DNA from: Paenibacillus arenilitoris
GTDB taxonomy: Bacteria > Bacillota > Bacilli > Paenibacillales > Paenibacillaceae
Assembly (NCBI RefSeq): GCF_014705655.1
Contig: NZ_JACXIY010000030.1
Location: 1-64,000, forward strand
Direction of reading: 5' to 3'
Length of the DNA stretch: 64,000 nucleotides
In this document: positions 32,806 to 42,108 of the stretch, one piece after another
How positions within the stretch are numbered: the first letter of the stretch is position 1
Layout of the letters: the number at the start of each line of letters is the position of its first letter
Made by a program: the position numbers and the translations under genes
The notes under the pieces: generated by a model
Database searches by the model: none
What the model saw: only the letters and a program-made list of their open reading frames with translations
What the model was told of the DNA's origin: nothing

Positions 32806-32994
32806 ATGTCCCGCAAATGTTTTCTTACAGGCAAAGCGCCTGGCAAAGGTAACAACGTATCCCACGCTAACAACAAAACTCGTCGTGCATGGGGCGTAAA
32901 CGTGCAGAAGGTCCGCATCCTGGTTGACGGTAAGCCGAAACGGGTTTATGTCAGCGCGCGCGCACTGAAATCCGGTAAAGTTACCCGCGTATAA
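32806..32994 (+). CDS. rpmB: 50S ribosomal protein L28
   Basis: The protein has 62 residues. [29 protein letters not shown] and [24 protein letters not shown] are typical of L28. Only one N-terminal cysteine is seen (Cys5), so it is the zinc-free form. The ATG follows AAAGGAGGTG (32791-32800). It is monocistronic, oriented against the surrounding genes as in B. subtilis, with its own promoter and terminators. Confidence 0.98.
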   Translation: MSRKCFLTGKAPGKGNNVSHANNKTRRAWGVNVQKVRILVDGKPKRVYVSARALKSGKVTRV

Positions 32995-33016
32995 TGATGG
33001 CTTCAGCCATAGACAA

Positions 33017-33046
33017 AAGCACCTGAGCGCTCAGGTGCTTTTTTTC
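33017..33046. terminator. rpmB terminator
   Basis: Perfect stem AAGCACCTGAGC (33017-33028) / GCTCAGGTGCTT (33029-33040), then TTTTTC. On the minus strand it may also stop spoVM transcripts (tail TTTTGTC). Confidence 0.9.
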
Positions 33047-33055
33047 ATCGTTCAC

Positions 33056-33098
33056 GACCCGCTGCCGCAGGGAGGCTTCCGGCAGCGGGTCTAATTTT
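33056..33098 (+). terminator. Second rpmB terminator, overlapping the spoVM stop
   Basis: GACCCGCTGCCG (33056-33067) / CGGCAGCGGGTC (33080-33091), then TAATTTTTTT on the plus strand. The stem includes the first base of the spoVM stop codon. Confidence 0.8.
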
Positions 33099-33171
33099 TT
33101 TGAAAGGTGTTCAAGATCGCTTTAACGAACCCGCCCAAAAACTTCGGGAGCTTTATCGTGTAAAATTTCAT
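33091..33171 (-). CDS. spoVM: Stage V sporulation protein M
   Basis: A 26-residue amphipathic peptide, too short for usual ORF searches. It begins MKFYTIKLPKFLGGFVKAI and is nearly the same as B. subtilis SpoVM (MKFYTIKLPKFLGGIVRAM). SpoVM recognises the convex forespore membrane and anchors the SpoIVA coat basement layer. The proline at position 9, needed for curvature sensing, is retained. GGAGGG lies 7-8 bp upstream. It occupies its conserved place between rpe and rpmB. Confidence 0.96.
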   Translation of the reverse strand: MKFYTIKLPKFLGGFVKAILNTFQKN

Positions 33172-33292
33172 GCCTCATCCCTCCTCAGACACGCTCATCG
33201 AATTGAACCGTGGCAAGAACCTTCGCTTATGTAACCATCCTATGCGTTGCCGGTTCGTCCTATTCCATCGCGAGCGCGCCGCGAGGCGCCTA

Positions 33293-33565
33293 TTATCCCG
33301 CCGCCGGGAGCGGATTATCCCTTATGAACGCAACCATCGCGAAGATGACCGCGACTAGAAAATAGAAGAAGATGCCAAGCACGAAAAACGTAATTCGAAG
33401 GCCGAGCGTCTCGAATCTGCGAAAAAACCGAATCCCTATGTATATGGCGAGCAGAGAGAAAATATACTTATAAATTTCGGTAAGCACCGAAAAGACGGCA
33501 AGCAGCGTCCCCGCCAGAAACGTATAGCCGAGCACCCAGAGCGTCGTTTTTACCTTCTCGTTCAT
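33293..33565 (-). CDS. Small multi-pass membrane protein
   Basis: The protein has 90 residues with three predicted helices (about 8-27, 31-48 and 56-82) and the basic stretch RFFRRFETLGLR. GGGGAGAATCGG precedes the ATG, and it starts 12 bp after rpe, so it is in that operon. In B. subtilis this position is held by thiN. No family recognised. Confidence 0.6.
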   Translation of the reverse strand: MNEKVKTTLWVLGYTFLAGTLLAVFSVLTEIYKYIFSLLAIYIGIRFFRRFETLGLRITFFVLGIFFYFLVAVIFAMVAFIRDNPLPAAG

Positions 33566-33576
33566 CCGATTCTCCC

Positions 33577-34221
33577 CTACCGCAGCGCGGCGATCGCCGC
33601 GGCCCGGTCCTTCTCGGCGAATACGGCGTTGCCCGCCACGAGCACATCGGCGCCGGCTTCGCGGATCGATCCGGCGGTAGCCGGGTTGACGCCGCCGTCC
33701 ACCTGCACATGCACGCCGGTCAGTCCCCGGGCGGCGAGCATGCCGCGCAGCTGGCGCAGCTTATCCAGCGAGTACGGAATAAACTTCTGGCCGCCGAAGC
33801 CCGGATTGACCGTCATAATGAGGACGAGGTCCAGATCGTGCAAGATCGGCTCGAGCGCCGAGACAGGCGTCGCCGGATTGATCGCTACCCCGGCAGGAAG
33901 CCCTTTTTCCTTGATGTAATGCACGGTTCGGTGCAAATGCACGCAAGCCTCGGCGTGAACCGTGATCCGGTCGGCTCCGGCCGCGATGTAATCGTCCAGC
34001 GACACCTCAGGCCGCTCGATCATCAAATGAACGTCGAAAGGCAGCCGGGTCGCCGGCCGCACGGCGGCGATGACCGGCGGTCCGAACGTCAGGTTCGGCA
34101 CGAAGCGGCCATCCATGACGTCAATATGGATCCAATCCGCTCCGGCCGCGTCCACCGCCTTAATCTCTTCCCCCAGCCGGGCAAAATCCGCCGATAATAT
34201 GGAAGGCGCGATAATCGTCAT
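33577..34221 (-). CDS. rpe: Ribulose-phosphate 3-epimerase
   Basis: The protein has 214 residues. It interconverts ribulose-5-phosphate and xylulose-5-phosphate in the pentose phosphate pathway. Markers are [15 protein letters not shown], the metal/catalytic segment [33 protein letters not shown] and VDGGVN. It lies 5 bp after rsgA as in other Bacillales. Confidence 0.97.
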   Translation of the reverse strand: MTIIAPSILSADFARLGEEIKAVDAAGADWIHIDVMDGRFVPNLTFGPPVIAAVRPATRLPFDVHLMIERPEVSLDDYIAAGADRITVHAEACVHLHRTVHYIKEKGLPAGVAINPATPVSALEPILHDLDLVLIMTVNPGFGGQKFIPYSLDKLRQLRGMLAARGLTGVHVQVDGGVNPATAGSIREAGADVLVAGNAVFAEKDRAAAIAALR

Positions 34222-34226
34222 AATGG

Positions 34227-35189
34227 TTAGTACCTCCGTTTTTTCTCTTTCAATTCCGCCAGGAACAAGATGTAATGGTCGTATCGGCTTTGCTCCAGCT
34301 TGCCGGCTTCCAGCGCCGCGAGGACGGCGCAGCCCGGCTCATGCACATGCGTGCAGCCCCTGAACTTGCAGTCGGGCGAGAGCTCGCGCATTTCGACGAA
34401 TCCGTATGCCAAGTCCTCGATGCCCAGCTCCGCGAAGTCAAGCTGGCTGAAGCCCGGCGTGTCCGCCACCAGCCCGCCGCCGATCTCGATCAGCTCGACG
34501 TGCCGGGTCGTATGCTTGCCCCGTCCGAGCCGGTTGCTGATTTCGTTCGTTTCGAGCGTAAGGCCCGGCACGATCGCGTTGAGCAGCGAGGACTTGCCTA
34601 CGCCGGACTGGCCCGCGAATACGGCCAGATGGCCGGCCAGCCTTTCCTGCAGCGGTTCGATCCCTTCGCCGAGGCGGGAGCTCGTCCCGTACACCTCGTA
34701 TCCGAGAGGCCGATATATACGAGTAACGGAGGCGGCCGCAGCCTGCGCCTCCTCCGTCTCCATCCCTTCCTTCTCCAAATCCCGCTTGCTGAGGCAGAGC
34801 ACCGCCGGAATGCCGGCGTGCTCGATATGGACGAGAAACTTATCGAGAAGCTGCAGGTTAAGCGCCGGCTCCGTCACCGAGAAGACGAGGATCGCCAGAT
34901 CGATGTTCGCGACCGGCGGACGGATCAGCTCCGAGGAGCGGGGCAAAATCTCCTCGACCGTTCCTTCCCCGTTCTCCGTCAGACTGAACGTCACCTCGTC
35001 GCCGACGAGCGGAGAGATGCCTCTTTTCTTGAAGATGCCACGGGCGCGGCATTGAATCGTCGCCGCGTCTGGGGCGGCATGCTCGGGCTTCACGTAATAA
35101 TAGCCGCTCAGCGCCTTGACGATCGTCCCTCTGAGCTTTTCGGCGCCGCTGCTACTGCTGCTGCTGCTGTTCTTCGTCTGTTTCCTCAT
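34227..35189 (-). CDS. rsgA: Ribosome small subunit-dependent GTPase RsgA
   Basis: The protein has about 320 residues. It checks late 30S maturation. The circularly permuted GTPase order is seen: LSKRDLE (G4), then [14 protein letters not shown] (G1), DTPGFSQLD (G3), and a C-terminal zinc site ([14 protein letters not shown]). The N-terminus has a serine run (SSSSSSS) encoded by an AGC tract that overlaps the CAG tract ending prkC in another frame. I place the start at ATG 35189, overlapping prkC by 38 bp; a TTG four codons earlier is possible. Confidence 0.95.
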   Translation of the reverse strand: MRKQTKNSSSSSSSGAEKLRGTIVKALSGYYYVKPEHAAPDAATIQCRARGIFKKRGISPLVGDEVTFSLTENGEGTVEEILPRSSELIRPPVANIDLAILVFSVTEPALNLQLLDKFLVHIEHAGIPAVLCLSKRDLEKEGMETEEAQAAAASVTRIYRPLGYEVYGTSSRLGEGIEPLQERLAGHLAVFAGQSGVGKSSLLNAIVPGLTLETNEISNRLGRGKHTTRHVELIEIGGGLVADTPGFSQLDFAELGIEDLAYGFVEMRELSPDCKFRGCTHVHEPGCAVLAALEAGKLEQSRYDHYILFLAELKEKKRRY

Positions 35190-37254
35190 CGCTATCGTCA
35201 ACCTCCGCTTGTGTCTGTTCCCCGTCAGGCGGCGCGTCATCCCCCGGTATGGTCACGGTGGATGAGTCCGAGCCTTGCGCAAGCTCATCGTAAGTTATGG
35301 TTTTTCGATCGATGAACTGGTTGTCGCGGTATACGACGACGCTTGCCTCCGATTCCGGCGCGACGACCACCGTTACGGGGAAGGTTTGCGTGCCTGTAAT
35401 TTGCCTTTTGCCCCACTCGATATCGTCTCCGCGCGCATCCGTATAGACGATCCGGACCTCGCTCGTTTTGCCTGCTTCCGCGGGAGAGATGACGATATTG
35501 AACTGATGCTCCTTCGCGTCGGCCGGCGGCCCCGAGCTGACCCGGAGCGAGATTTTCGCCCCTTTGGCCACTTTATCGTTCGGATTGTAAGGATCCTGGC
35601 TAATGACGAAATCCTTCTGATGCAGGTAGCTTGGTTCGTACAAAATATCGGCGTCCTCGAGCACGAGCTCGTTGGCTTTGATCAAATCCTTCGCCTCGGT
35701 GAGGCTCGTGCCGATCAGGTTCGGCATCGGAACCGTTTCCCGCCCTTTGCTGACCATGAACGTGATCTCGAACGATTCCGGGTTGAATTCCTCGCCCCCG
35801 TTCGGCGTCTGCTGCAGAATCGTGTCCGGCTCCTTCTCGCTGAATACCGGATCGACGGTAATTTGCTTCTCCGTTATGCCGAGGGCGCCAAGCTCGTCGA
35901 TCGCCGATTGCAGCGTCTTCCCGACGTAATCCTTCAGCTCCTCCAGCTCCGGGCCGTCGCTGACCGTCAGCTCGATGAGCGAGCCTTCCTTCACCCGCAT
36001 GTTCGACTTCGTCTGGCTGATAACCTGATCCTTCGGGATTTCCTTGTTATGCTCGCGGGTGACCGGATCCTGTACCTTAAGCCCGGCCGCCTCGATCATC
36101 TGTCGAGCTTCGGCCTCCGGCTTGCCGACGACGGAAGGCACTTCCACCTCGGCGACGTCAAGCTTGCCCAGCAGCCAGATGAAGCCCCAAATAATAAGAG
36201 CCAGCAACACAAGCGTAACGCCGACGACGGTCAGCGGCTTCTTCCAGCCGCCATTCGCGCGCGGCTTCGGACCGTCTTCCTCCTCCTCGGCCGCCGCGCC
36301 GGATACGACGGCCTGCTCGGCGCGTTCCGGAACGGGAGAAGTCTCCTGCCGGACATCGCCCCGGATAGCCGGCATGACGCGTGTCTCTTCCATGTCGTTA
36401 ACGGCGTTAAACGTAATTTTCGGTTCGTTTATCCGATCCGGTCGAAGGCAGCCGTCCAAATCCGCCTGCATTTCGTGGGCGGAATGGTAGCGCTCGTTCA
36501 TGTTTTTGCGCATCGCCTTAAGAATGATGTTCTCTACGCTTTGCGGAATATGAGGATTCACGACGCGAGGCTCCTCGAAGTTTTCCTGCAAATGCTTGAG
36601 CGCGACGCTGATCGGGCTCTCGCCGAGAAACGGCAGCTTCCCCGTGAGCATCTGGTAAAGGACGATGCCGAGCGAATACAAATCCGACTTTTCCCCGGTA
36701 TTGATCCCCTTGGCGTGCTCCGGCGAGAAATAATGGACCGAGCCGATAACCGAGCCGGTTTGCGTAATCGTAGACGAGGTTACCGCGCGGGCGATGCCGA
36801 AATCGGTTACCTTGACGCGCCCGTTCTTGCCGATCAGAATGTTATGCGGCTTAATGTCGCGATGGATAATATGATTTTGGTGCGCGTGGTCCAGCGCGTC
36901 GGCGATTTGCATGGCTATGCGAACCGCTTCGTCGGCCTGGAGCGGCGCGCGCTCCTGTATGATTTCATTTAAATTATGGCCTTCAACGTACTCCATCACG
37001 ATATAATGCGTATCGTCCTCTTGTCCTACGTCGTAGATGCTGACGACGTTCGGATGAGACAGCGCGGCCGCCGACTGCGCTTCCCGGCGAAAGCGGCGGA
37101 TAAATTCCTCGTCGTTGACGAATTGCTGACGCAGCACCTTGACCGCGACGTTCCGGTTAAGCAGCACGTCATGCGCTTTGTAGACAAGCGCCATTCCCCC
37201 GCCGCCGATTCGCGTCAGTATTTCGTAGCGTCCGCCCAAATCGTGTCCGATCAT
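35152..37254 (-). CDS. prkC: PASTA-domain Ser/Thr protein kinase PrkC
   Basis: The protein has 700 residues. The kinase domain (1-~265) has the Gly-loop GGGGMALVYKA, Lys39 (VAVKVL), HRDIKPHNILI and DFGIAR. A single membrane helix (about 388-408, VVGVTLVLLALIIWGFIWLLG) leads to extracellular PASTA repeats (about three; PSVVGKPEAEARQMIEAAGLKV and so on), which bind muropeptides and help trigger spore germination in B. subtilis. The tail TDEEQQQQQ is encoded by a CAG repeat. The ATG overlaps no upstream stop and follows GGGAGGTG. Confidence 0.96.
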   Translation of the reverse strand: MIGHDLGGRYEILTRIGGGGMALVYKAHDVLLNRNVAVKVLRQQFVNDEEFIRRFRREAQSAAALSHPNVVSIYDVGQEDDTHYIVMEYVEGHNLNEIIQERAPLQADEAVRIAMQIADALDHAHQNHIIHRDIKPHNILIGKNGRVKVTDFGIARAVTSSTITQTGSVIGSVHYFSPEHAKGINTGEKSDLYSLGIVLYQMLTGKLPFLGESPISVALKHLQENFEEPRVVNPHIPQSVENIILKAMRKNMNERYHSAHEMQADLDGCLRPDRINEPKITFNAVNDMEETRVMPAIRGDVRQETSPVPERAEQAVVSGAAAEEEEDGPKPRANGGWKKPLTVVGVTLVLLALIIWGFIWLLGKLDVAEVEVPSVVGKPEAEARQMIEAAGLKVQDPVTREHNKEIPKDQVISQTKSNMRVKEGSLIELTVSDGPELEELKDYVGKTLQSAIDELGALGITEKQITVDPVFSEKEPDTILQQTPNGGEEFNPESFEITFMVSKGRETVPMPNLIGTSLTEAKDLIKANELVLEDADILYEPSYLHQKDFVISQDPYNPNDKVAKGAKISLRVSSGPPADAKEHQFNIVISPAEAGKTSEVRIVYTDARGDDIEWGKRQITGTQTFPVTVVVAPESEASVVVYRDNQFIDRKTITYDELAQGSDSSTVTIPGDDAPPDGEQTQAEVDDSDEETDEEQQQQQ

Positions 37255-37259
37255 ATCCG

Positions 37260-38024
37260 TCACACCTCCCGATCCGTGCCGGCCGCCTCTTCCTGCAGGA
37301 GCACGACCGTAATATTGTCGTCCCCGCCGGCATCCAGGGCTAGCTGAATAAGATGATCGGCCTTCGCTTCCGGCTCCAGCGTCTCCGATGCGACCGTCTC
37401 CAGCATCTGCTGTTCGGTGACCATATTGGACAGGCCGTCGCTGCACAGCAGCAGCACGTCCCGCGGCGACCAGTCGACCGACAGGACGTCCACGTCGACA
37501 TGCGCGTCCGTCCCGACGGCGCGGGTAATGACGTTGCGCCGCGGGTGGTGGGCCGCTTCCTCCGCGCTGAGCTGCCCGGACTTGAACAGTTCGTTCACAA
37601 GCGTATGATCGTCGGTCAGCTGCGTAATGACGCCCTCCGCGATTTTATAAGCCCGGCTGTCGCCGACATGCCCGATGATGGCATTGTCCTGCTTCACCAA
37701 CGCGGCCACGATCGTCGTGCCCATATTATGGTAGAGCTCGTTGCGAGAAGCGAGCTCGTACACGGCTTCGTTCGCCTGCGAAATCGCCTGCCGGATAAGC
37801 ATCTTGCCCTCCTGCAGCGACAAGTCCGCCTTCGCCGCGCTCTGCTCCAGCATGCTGCGGAAAGCGTCCACCGCCATGCGGCTGGCCACGTCGCCCGCTT
37901 GATGGCCGCCCATGCCGTCCGCGACGATGGCGAGCGTCACCCCGTTGTCAAGCTGGCCGATCCAAGATTGGTCTTCGTTGACGTGACGCCCCAATCCGAT
38001 ATCCGTTCGGTTTGCCGTTATCAA
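37260..38024 (-). CDS. prpC: PP2C-type Ser/Thr protein phosphatase PrpC
   Basis: The protein has 254 residues. It removes phosphate from PrkC targets. Metal-binding motifs DIGLGRHVNEDQ, VADGMGGHQAGDVASR, GHVGDSRAY, LCSDGLSNMV and GGDDNITVVLL are intact. It stands directly before prkC (5 bp gap), the standard kinase-phosphatase pairing. Confidence 0.96.
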   Translation of the reverse strand: MITANRTDIGLGRHVNEDQSWIGQLDNGVTLAIVADGMGGHQAGDVASRMAVDAFRSMLEQSAAKADLSLQEGKMLIRQAISQANEAVYELASRNELYHNMGTTIVAALVKQDNAIIGHVGDSRAYKIAEGVITQLTDDHTLVNELFKSGQLSAEEAAHHPRRNVITRAVGTDAHVDVDVLSVDWSPRDVLLLCSDGLSNMVTEQQMLETVASETLEPEAKADHLIQLALDAGGDDNITVVLLQEEAAGTDREV

Positions 38025-38031
38025 TCCGTCA

Positions 38032-39078
38032 TCACCTCGCCGTGGACTCCATATGTTTCGCCCTCAATTGACCGCAGGCCGCCGCGATGTCGTGCCCTTG
38101 CTCCCTGCGGATGGTCACGCTGATTTTGCCCCGCTCCAGCACCCGCTGGAATTCGAAAATATCCTCGCGCGGCGTACGCACGTAATTGCGCTCCGGCACG
38201 TGATTGACCGGAATGAGATTGACGTGGCAAAGCATGCCCTGCAGCACCTCCGCCAGCTCCTGCGCGTGCTCAGGACGGTCGTTCACGCCTCCGATCAAGG
38301 CGTATTCGAACGTGATTCGGCGTCCCGTCTTCGCGATGTAATGGCGGCAAGCCGCCATGACGTCCTCGAACGGGAACCGGCGGTTGACCGGCATCAGCTT
38401 CGAGCGGAGCGCGTCGTTCGGCGCGTGGATCGACAGCGCCAGGTTGATTTGCGTATTCTCGTCCGCGAATTTGTACATGCTCGGAACGATGCCGCTTGTC
38501 GATACGGTAATATGGCGCTGGCCGATGTTCAGCCCCTTCTCGTGAATCATCAGGCGAAGGAAGGTCATCGTCGCGTCGTAGTTCTCGAACGGCTCGCCGG
38601 AGCCCATAATGACGATGCTCGATACGCGCTCGCCCGTCGCGTCCAGCATTTGCTGCGCGGTAACGACCTGGGCGACGATCTCGCCCGCCGTCAAATTCCG
38701 CTTCAGCCCGCCGAGCGTCGACGCGCAAAACGTGCAGCCGATCCGGCAGCCGACCTGCGTCGTTACGCAGATGCTGTTGCCGTAATTGTGGCGCATAATG
38801 ACGGTTTCGATCGCGTGCGAGTCGTGGAGGCCGAACAAAAACTTGACCGTGCCGTCCTTGGATTCGAATCTCGTAATCTCGTTCAGCGTCAGGATGGAAT
38901 AATGCTCATCCAGCTTCTCGCGGAGCGATTTCGGCAGGTTGGACATATCCTCGAAGCTCTTCACGCGCTTCACGTAGAGCCAGTCGAACAGCTGCCCGCC
39001 GCGGAAGACCGGCTCGCCGTTCTCCTTCATCCACTCTTGGAGCTGCTCGAGCGTATAGTCGTATATACATGGTTTCAT
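38032..39078 (-). CDS. rlmN: 23S rRNA (adenine2503-C2)-methyltransferase RlmN
   Basis: The protein has 348 residues. A radical-SAM enzyme that methylates A2503 and tRNA A37. The CX3CX2C cluster motif is in [23 protein letters not shown] and the catalytic C-terminal cysteine (ACGQLRAKH) are present. It precedes prpC by 7 bp in the conserved operon. Confidence 0.96.
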   Translation of the reverse strand: MKPCIYDYTLEQLQEWMKENGEPVFRGGQLFDWLYVKRVKSFEDMSNLPKSLREKLDEHYSILTLNEITRFESKDGTVKFLFGLHDSHAIETVIMRHNYGNSICVTTQVGCRIGCTFCASTLGGLKRNLTAGEIVAQVVTAQQMLDATGERVSSIVIMGSGEPFENYDATMTFLRLMIHEKGLNIGQRHITVSTSGIVPSMYKFADENTQINLALSIHAPNDALRSKLMPVNRRFPFEDVMAACRHYIAKTGRRITFEYALIGGVNDRPEHAQELAEVLQGMLCHVNLIPVNHVPERNYVRTPREDIFEFQRVLERGKISVTIRREQGHDIAAACGQLRAKHMESTAR

Positions 39079-39178
39079 TTCATCACACCTGTACCTTAAA
39101 GTAAGGCGGCATCTGTCATTCTATGCGCCGCCATCGATTTATTTTACCACAAACGACCATCGCGAGCCATAAGCCCCG

Positions 39179-40633
39179 CTACCGGCGCCTTACCATGCGG
39201 GCGATGTAGAAGCCGTCGCTGCCGAAATGCTGCGGCAGCAGCTGCGCCTGGCCGTCGAAGCACTCGCCTAACGCTCCCGCGCCTTTAAGCTTCTCCACGA
39301 TTTCCTCCGGCCAATCGGCGCTCAGCTCGAACTCGGGATGCTCGGCCAAAAACCGGGCCACCTGCGCCTCGTTCTCCTCCCGCTCGATCGTGCAGGTGCT
39401 GTATACGAGCGTTCCGCCCGTCCGGACGAGGACGCATGCCGCTTCCAGCAGCCGCCGCTGCAACGCCGCGATCTCCGCAACGTCGCCCGCGGTTTTGTTC
39501 CATTTGATTTCCGGCTTGCGGCGGATGACGCCGAAGCCCGAGCATGGCGCGTCGAGCAATACGGCGTCCATCGATTCCGGCTTGAATCTCTCGCCTAACG
39601 CCGCCGCGTCACCGGTTATCGCCTCGACGTTCCGCAGCCCCAGCCGCTCCGTCTGGGCTGCGATCAGCTCCCTCTTATGCGGATGGACGTCGTTCGCCCA
39701 CACTTTGCCCTTGCCGCCCATCAGTTCGCCCAGGTGCGTGCTCTTGCCGCCCGGAGCCGCGCAGCAATCGAGCACCTGCATGCCGGACGCCGGCGCCACG
39801 ACTTCGGCAACGAGCATCGAGCTCTCGTCCTGCATCGACCATAGCCCGTCGCGGAAGCCGTCCGCCTCGGCCAGGTTGCCGCCGCGGCTTACGATAATGC
39901 CCGCCGGAGCGACCGCCGACGCCTCGGCGTCGCAGCCGGCCAAGCGCAATCGCTCAAGCAGCGCTTCCCGGCCAAGCCTCAGCGCGTTCGTCCGGATGCT
40001 CGCCTTCGGCGGCTCGTTGCCGGCCTCGCATATCGCCTCGGCCGTCTCCGCCCCGTACGCTTCCGCCCATCGTCTCACCAGCCACTCGGGATAAGAGTGC
40101 CTGAGCGCGATTTGAACGATCGGATCCTCGTGCGAGATGGCCGGAATGCTAAGACCGGCCCGCTCCCGGTTCACGCTGCGCAGCACGCCGTTCACCATGC
40201 CGGCAATGCCCGCGTGGCCCCGTTTCTTCGCGATCGTTACCGCCTCGTTCACGGCCGCGTGCGGCGGGATCCGGTCCAGGAACAGCAGCTGGTAAGCGCT
40301 TAGGCGCAGCAGCTGGAGCACCCACGGCTCTAGCTTATGTAATCCTTTCGAGACGAACCGGCCAAGCCAATGGTCCAGCGTCGCCTGCCGCTGGATCGTG
40401 CCGTATACGAGCTCGGTTGCGAGTCCCGCGTCGGCCCGCTGAAGTCCCGCTTCCTGAAGCGCGCGATTCAGCTGCAGGTTGCTGTAGGCGCCCGTCTCCG
40501 CCACCTTCGTCAGCGTATCCATCGCCAGCTCGCGCGGCGACTTCGATTTGCCAGGCGCCTGCTGCCGCATCTGGCCGACACGGCCTCCCGGCTTCGCGCC
40601 GCCGCGCGGCCGCTTCGGACCGCCAGCCGTCAT
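39179..40633 (-). CDS. rsmB: 16S rRNA (cytosine967-C5)-methyltransferase RsmB
   Basis: The protein has 484 residues. An N-terminal NusB-like RNA-binding domain (about 32-170: RELAMDTLTKVAETGAYSNLQLNRAL) is followed by the SAM methyltransferase: LDCCAAPGGKSTHLGELM, DVHPHKRELI, LLDAPCSGFGVIRRKPEIKW with the catalytic Cys in DAPCSG and a second in YSTCT. The N-terminal Gly/Arg/Lys-rich 30 residues extend beyond the family average. It overlaps fmt by 4 bp (ATGA). Confidence 0.95.
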   Translation of the reverse strand: MTAGGPKRPRGGAKPGGRVGQMRQQAPGKSKSPRELAMDTLTKVAETGAYSNLQLNRALQEAGLQRADAGLATELVYGTIQRQATLDHWLGRFVSKGLHKLEPWVLQLLRLSAYQLLFLDRIPPHAAVNEAVTIAKKRGHAGIAGMVNGVLRSVNRERAGLSIPAISHEDPIVQIALRHSYPEWLVRRWAEAYGAETAEAICEAGNEPPKASIRTNALRLGREALLERLRLAGCDAEASAVAPAGIIVSRGGNLAEADGFRDGLWSMQDESSMLVAEVVAPASGMQVLDCCAAPGGKSTHLGELMGGKGKVWANDVHPHKRELIAAQTERLGLRNVEAITGDAAALGERFKPESMDAVLLDAPCSGFGVIRRKPEIKWNKTAGDVAEIAALQRRLLEAACVLVRTGGTLVYSTCTIEREENEAQVARFLAEHPEFELSADWPEEIVEKLKGAGALGECFDGQAQLLPQHFGSDGFYIARMVRRR

Positions 40634-41577
40634 ACGGCACCTCCGTTGCCCAGCACCGTACCCGCTTCAAGCCGCGCGCCTTTGAGCCATTCGGCCGCGT
40701 TCATCGCCTTCTTGCCCGCCGGCTGGATCTCCTTCAGCACGAGGACGCCCTCGCCGGTCTGCACCCGAATGCCGTCGCCGCCCGCGGCGAGCACGGTACC
40801 CGGCGCCTTCGGCGCGGCCGAACCTTCGGCGGGTACGCAGGACCATACTTTGAACACTTCGCCGTTCAGGTAAGTGAACGCGCCGGCCATCGGCGACAAG
40901 CCGCGCACTTGGTTGAAGATCGCCCGCGCGGATCGGTCCCAATCAATCTTTTCGTCGTCGCGCGTCAAATTCGGTGCGTAGGTCGCGAGTTCGTTCGGCT
41001 GGGGCACCGCCTTCGCCTCGCCCGCGATGAGGGCGGGCAGCGTGCGGCCGAGCAGCTCCGCGCCGGCGGCGCTCAGCTTGTCGAACATCGTGCCCGCCGT
41101 ATCCTCATCGGTGATCGGAACCTCGACCGCGCTGATCATATCGCCCGTATCAAGCCCCTCCGCCATGTACATGATCGTGACGCCGGTCACGTCTTCGCCG
41201 TTCATGATCGAACGCTGGATCGGGGCGCCGCCGCGGTATCTCGGCAGCAGGGAGCCGTGAACGTTAATGCAGCCGAGGCGAGGCAGATCCAGCACCGCCT
41301 TCGGCAATATTTGCCCGTAAGCGGCCGTTACGATCAAATCCGGCCGCAGCTCGGCGAGCGCGGCGACCGCGTCAGCGCTTCGCATGCGCTCGGGTTGGAG
41401 CACGGGCAGCCCAAGCGACAACGCCGCTTCCTTTACAGGCGGCGGCGTCAACGTTTTTTTGCGGCCCTTCGGCCGGTCCGGCTGCGTCACGACAGCGACA
41501 ACATTGTAATTTTGCTCGATGAGAAGGTTGAGAGAGGGAACGGCAAATGCCGGCGTTCCCATAAATACGATACGCAT
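40630..41577 (-). CDS. fmt: Methionyl-tRNA formyltransferase
   Basis: The protein has 315 residues. It formylates initiator Met-tRNA. MRIVFMGTPAFAVPSLN opens it; the catalytic SLLPRYRGGAPIQ loop and GVTIMYMAEGLDTGDM are present, with the C-terminal OB-domain. It starts 4 bp after def and overlaps rsmB. Confidence 0.97.
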   Translation of the reverse strand: MRIVFMGTPAFAVPSLNLLIEQNYNVVAVVTQPDRPKGRKKTLTPPPVKEAALSLGLPVLQPERMRSADAVAALAELRPDLIVTAAYGQILPKAVLDLPRLGCINVHGSLLPRYRGGAPIQRSIMNGEDVTGVTIMYMAEGLDTGDMISAVEVPITDEDTAGTMFDKLSAAGAELLGRTLPALIAGEAKAVPQPNELATYAPNLTRDDEKIDWDRSARAIFNQVRGLSPMAGAFTYLNGEVFKVWSCVPAEGSAAPKAPGTVLAAGGDGIRVQTGEGVLVLKEIQPAGKKAMNAAEWLKGARLEAGTVLGNGGAV

Positions 41578-41581
41578 GAAG

Positions 41582-42067
41582 CTATTCGCCGCCTTTTCTC
41601 GGTCTTTCCGTAATGTCGTACACGTTCTCCGCCAGATCGGTGAACAGAATGCCGTTCAAATGATCGACCTCGTGCTGGAACGCGCGCGCGAGAAAACCGC
41701 TCGCCTCGACCGTGAAAAACTGTCCGGAACTGTCTTGGCCCTTCACGACGATGCGGTCGGCGCGCAGCACGTCGCCGTTCAGGTTCGGGATGCTCAGGCA
41801 GCCCTCCGGACCGAGCTGTTCGCCCTCCTGCTCCACGATGACCGGATTGACCATTTCGATCAAGCCTCGCTCGTCGCCGACGTCGACGACGATGACGCGC
41901 TTCGAAATGCCGATCTGAGGGGCGGCGAGCCCGACGCCGTCGGCATCGTACATCGTTTCGGCCATATCCTTCAGCAGCTTTTGCAAATTGGCATTGAATT
42001 TGGTGACTTCCTTCGCCACTTCCCGCAATACCGGATCGGGGTCTTTCACGATTAGTCGGATACTCAT
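41582..42067 (-). CDS. def: Peptide deformylase
   Basis: The protein has 161 residues. It removes the formyl group from nascent N-termini. Motifs 44-GVGLAAPQIG, 88-EGCLS with the metal Cys90, and QHEVDHLNG with His132, Glu133, His136 are intact. The start at ATG 42067 follows AAAGGATGGG. A longer in-frame reading across priA coding sequence is an artefact. Confidence 0.96.
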   Translation of the reverse strand: MSIRLIVKDPDPVLREVAKEVTKFNANLQKLLKDMAETMYDADGVGLAAPQIGISKRVIVVDVGDERGLIEMVNPVIVEQEGEQLGPEGCLSIPNLNGDVLRADRIVVKGQDSSGQFFTVEASGFLARAFQHEVDHLNGILFTDLAENVYDITERPRKGGE

Positions 42068-42108
42068 TGTATTCCCATCCTTTGCCTGCATTAAAATCGT
42101 AATGACAT

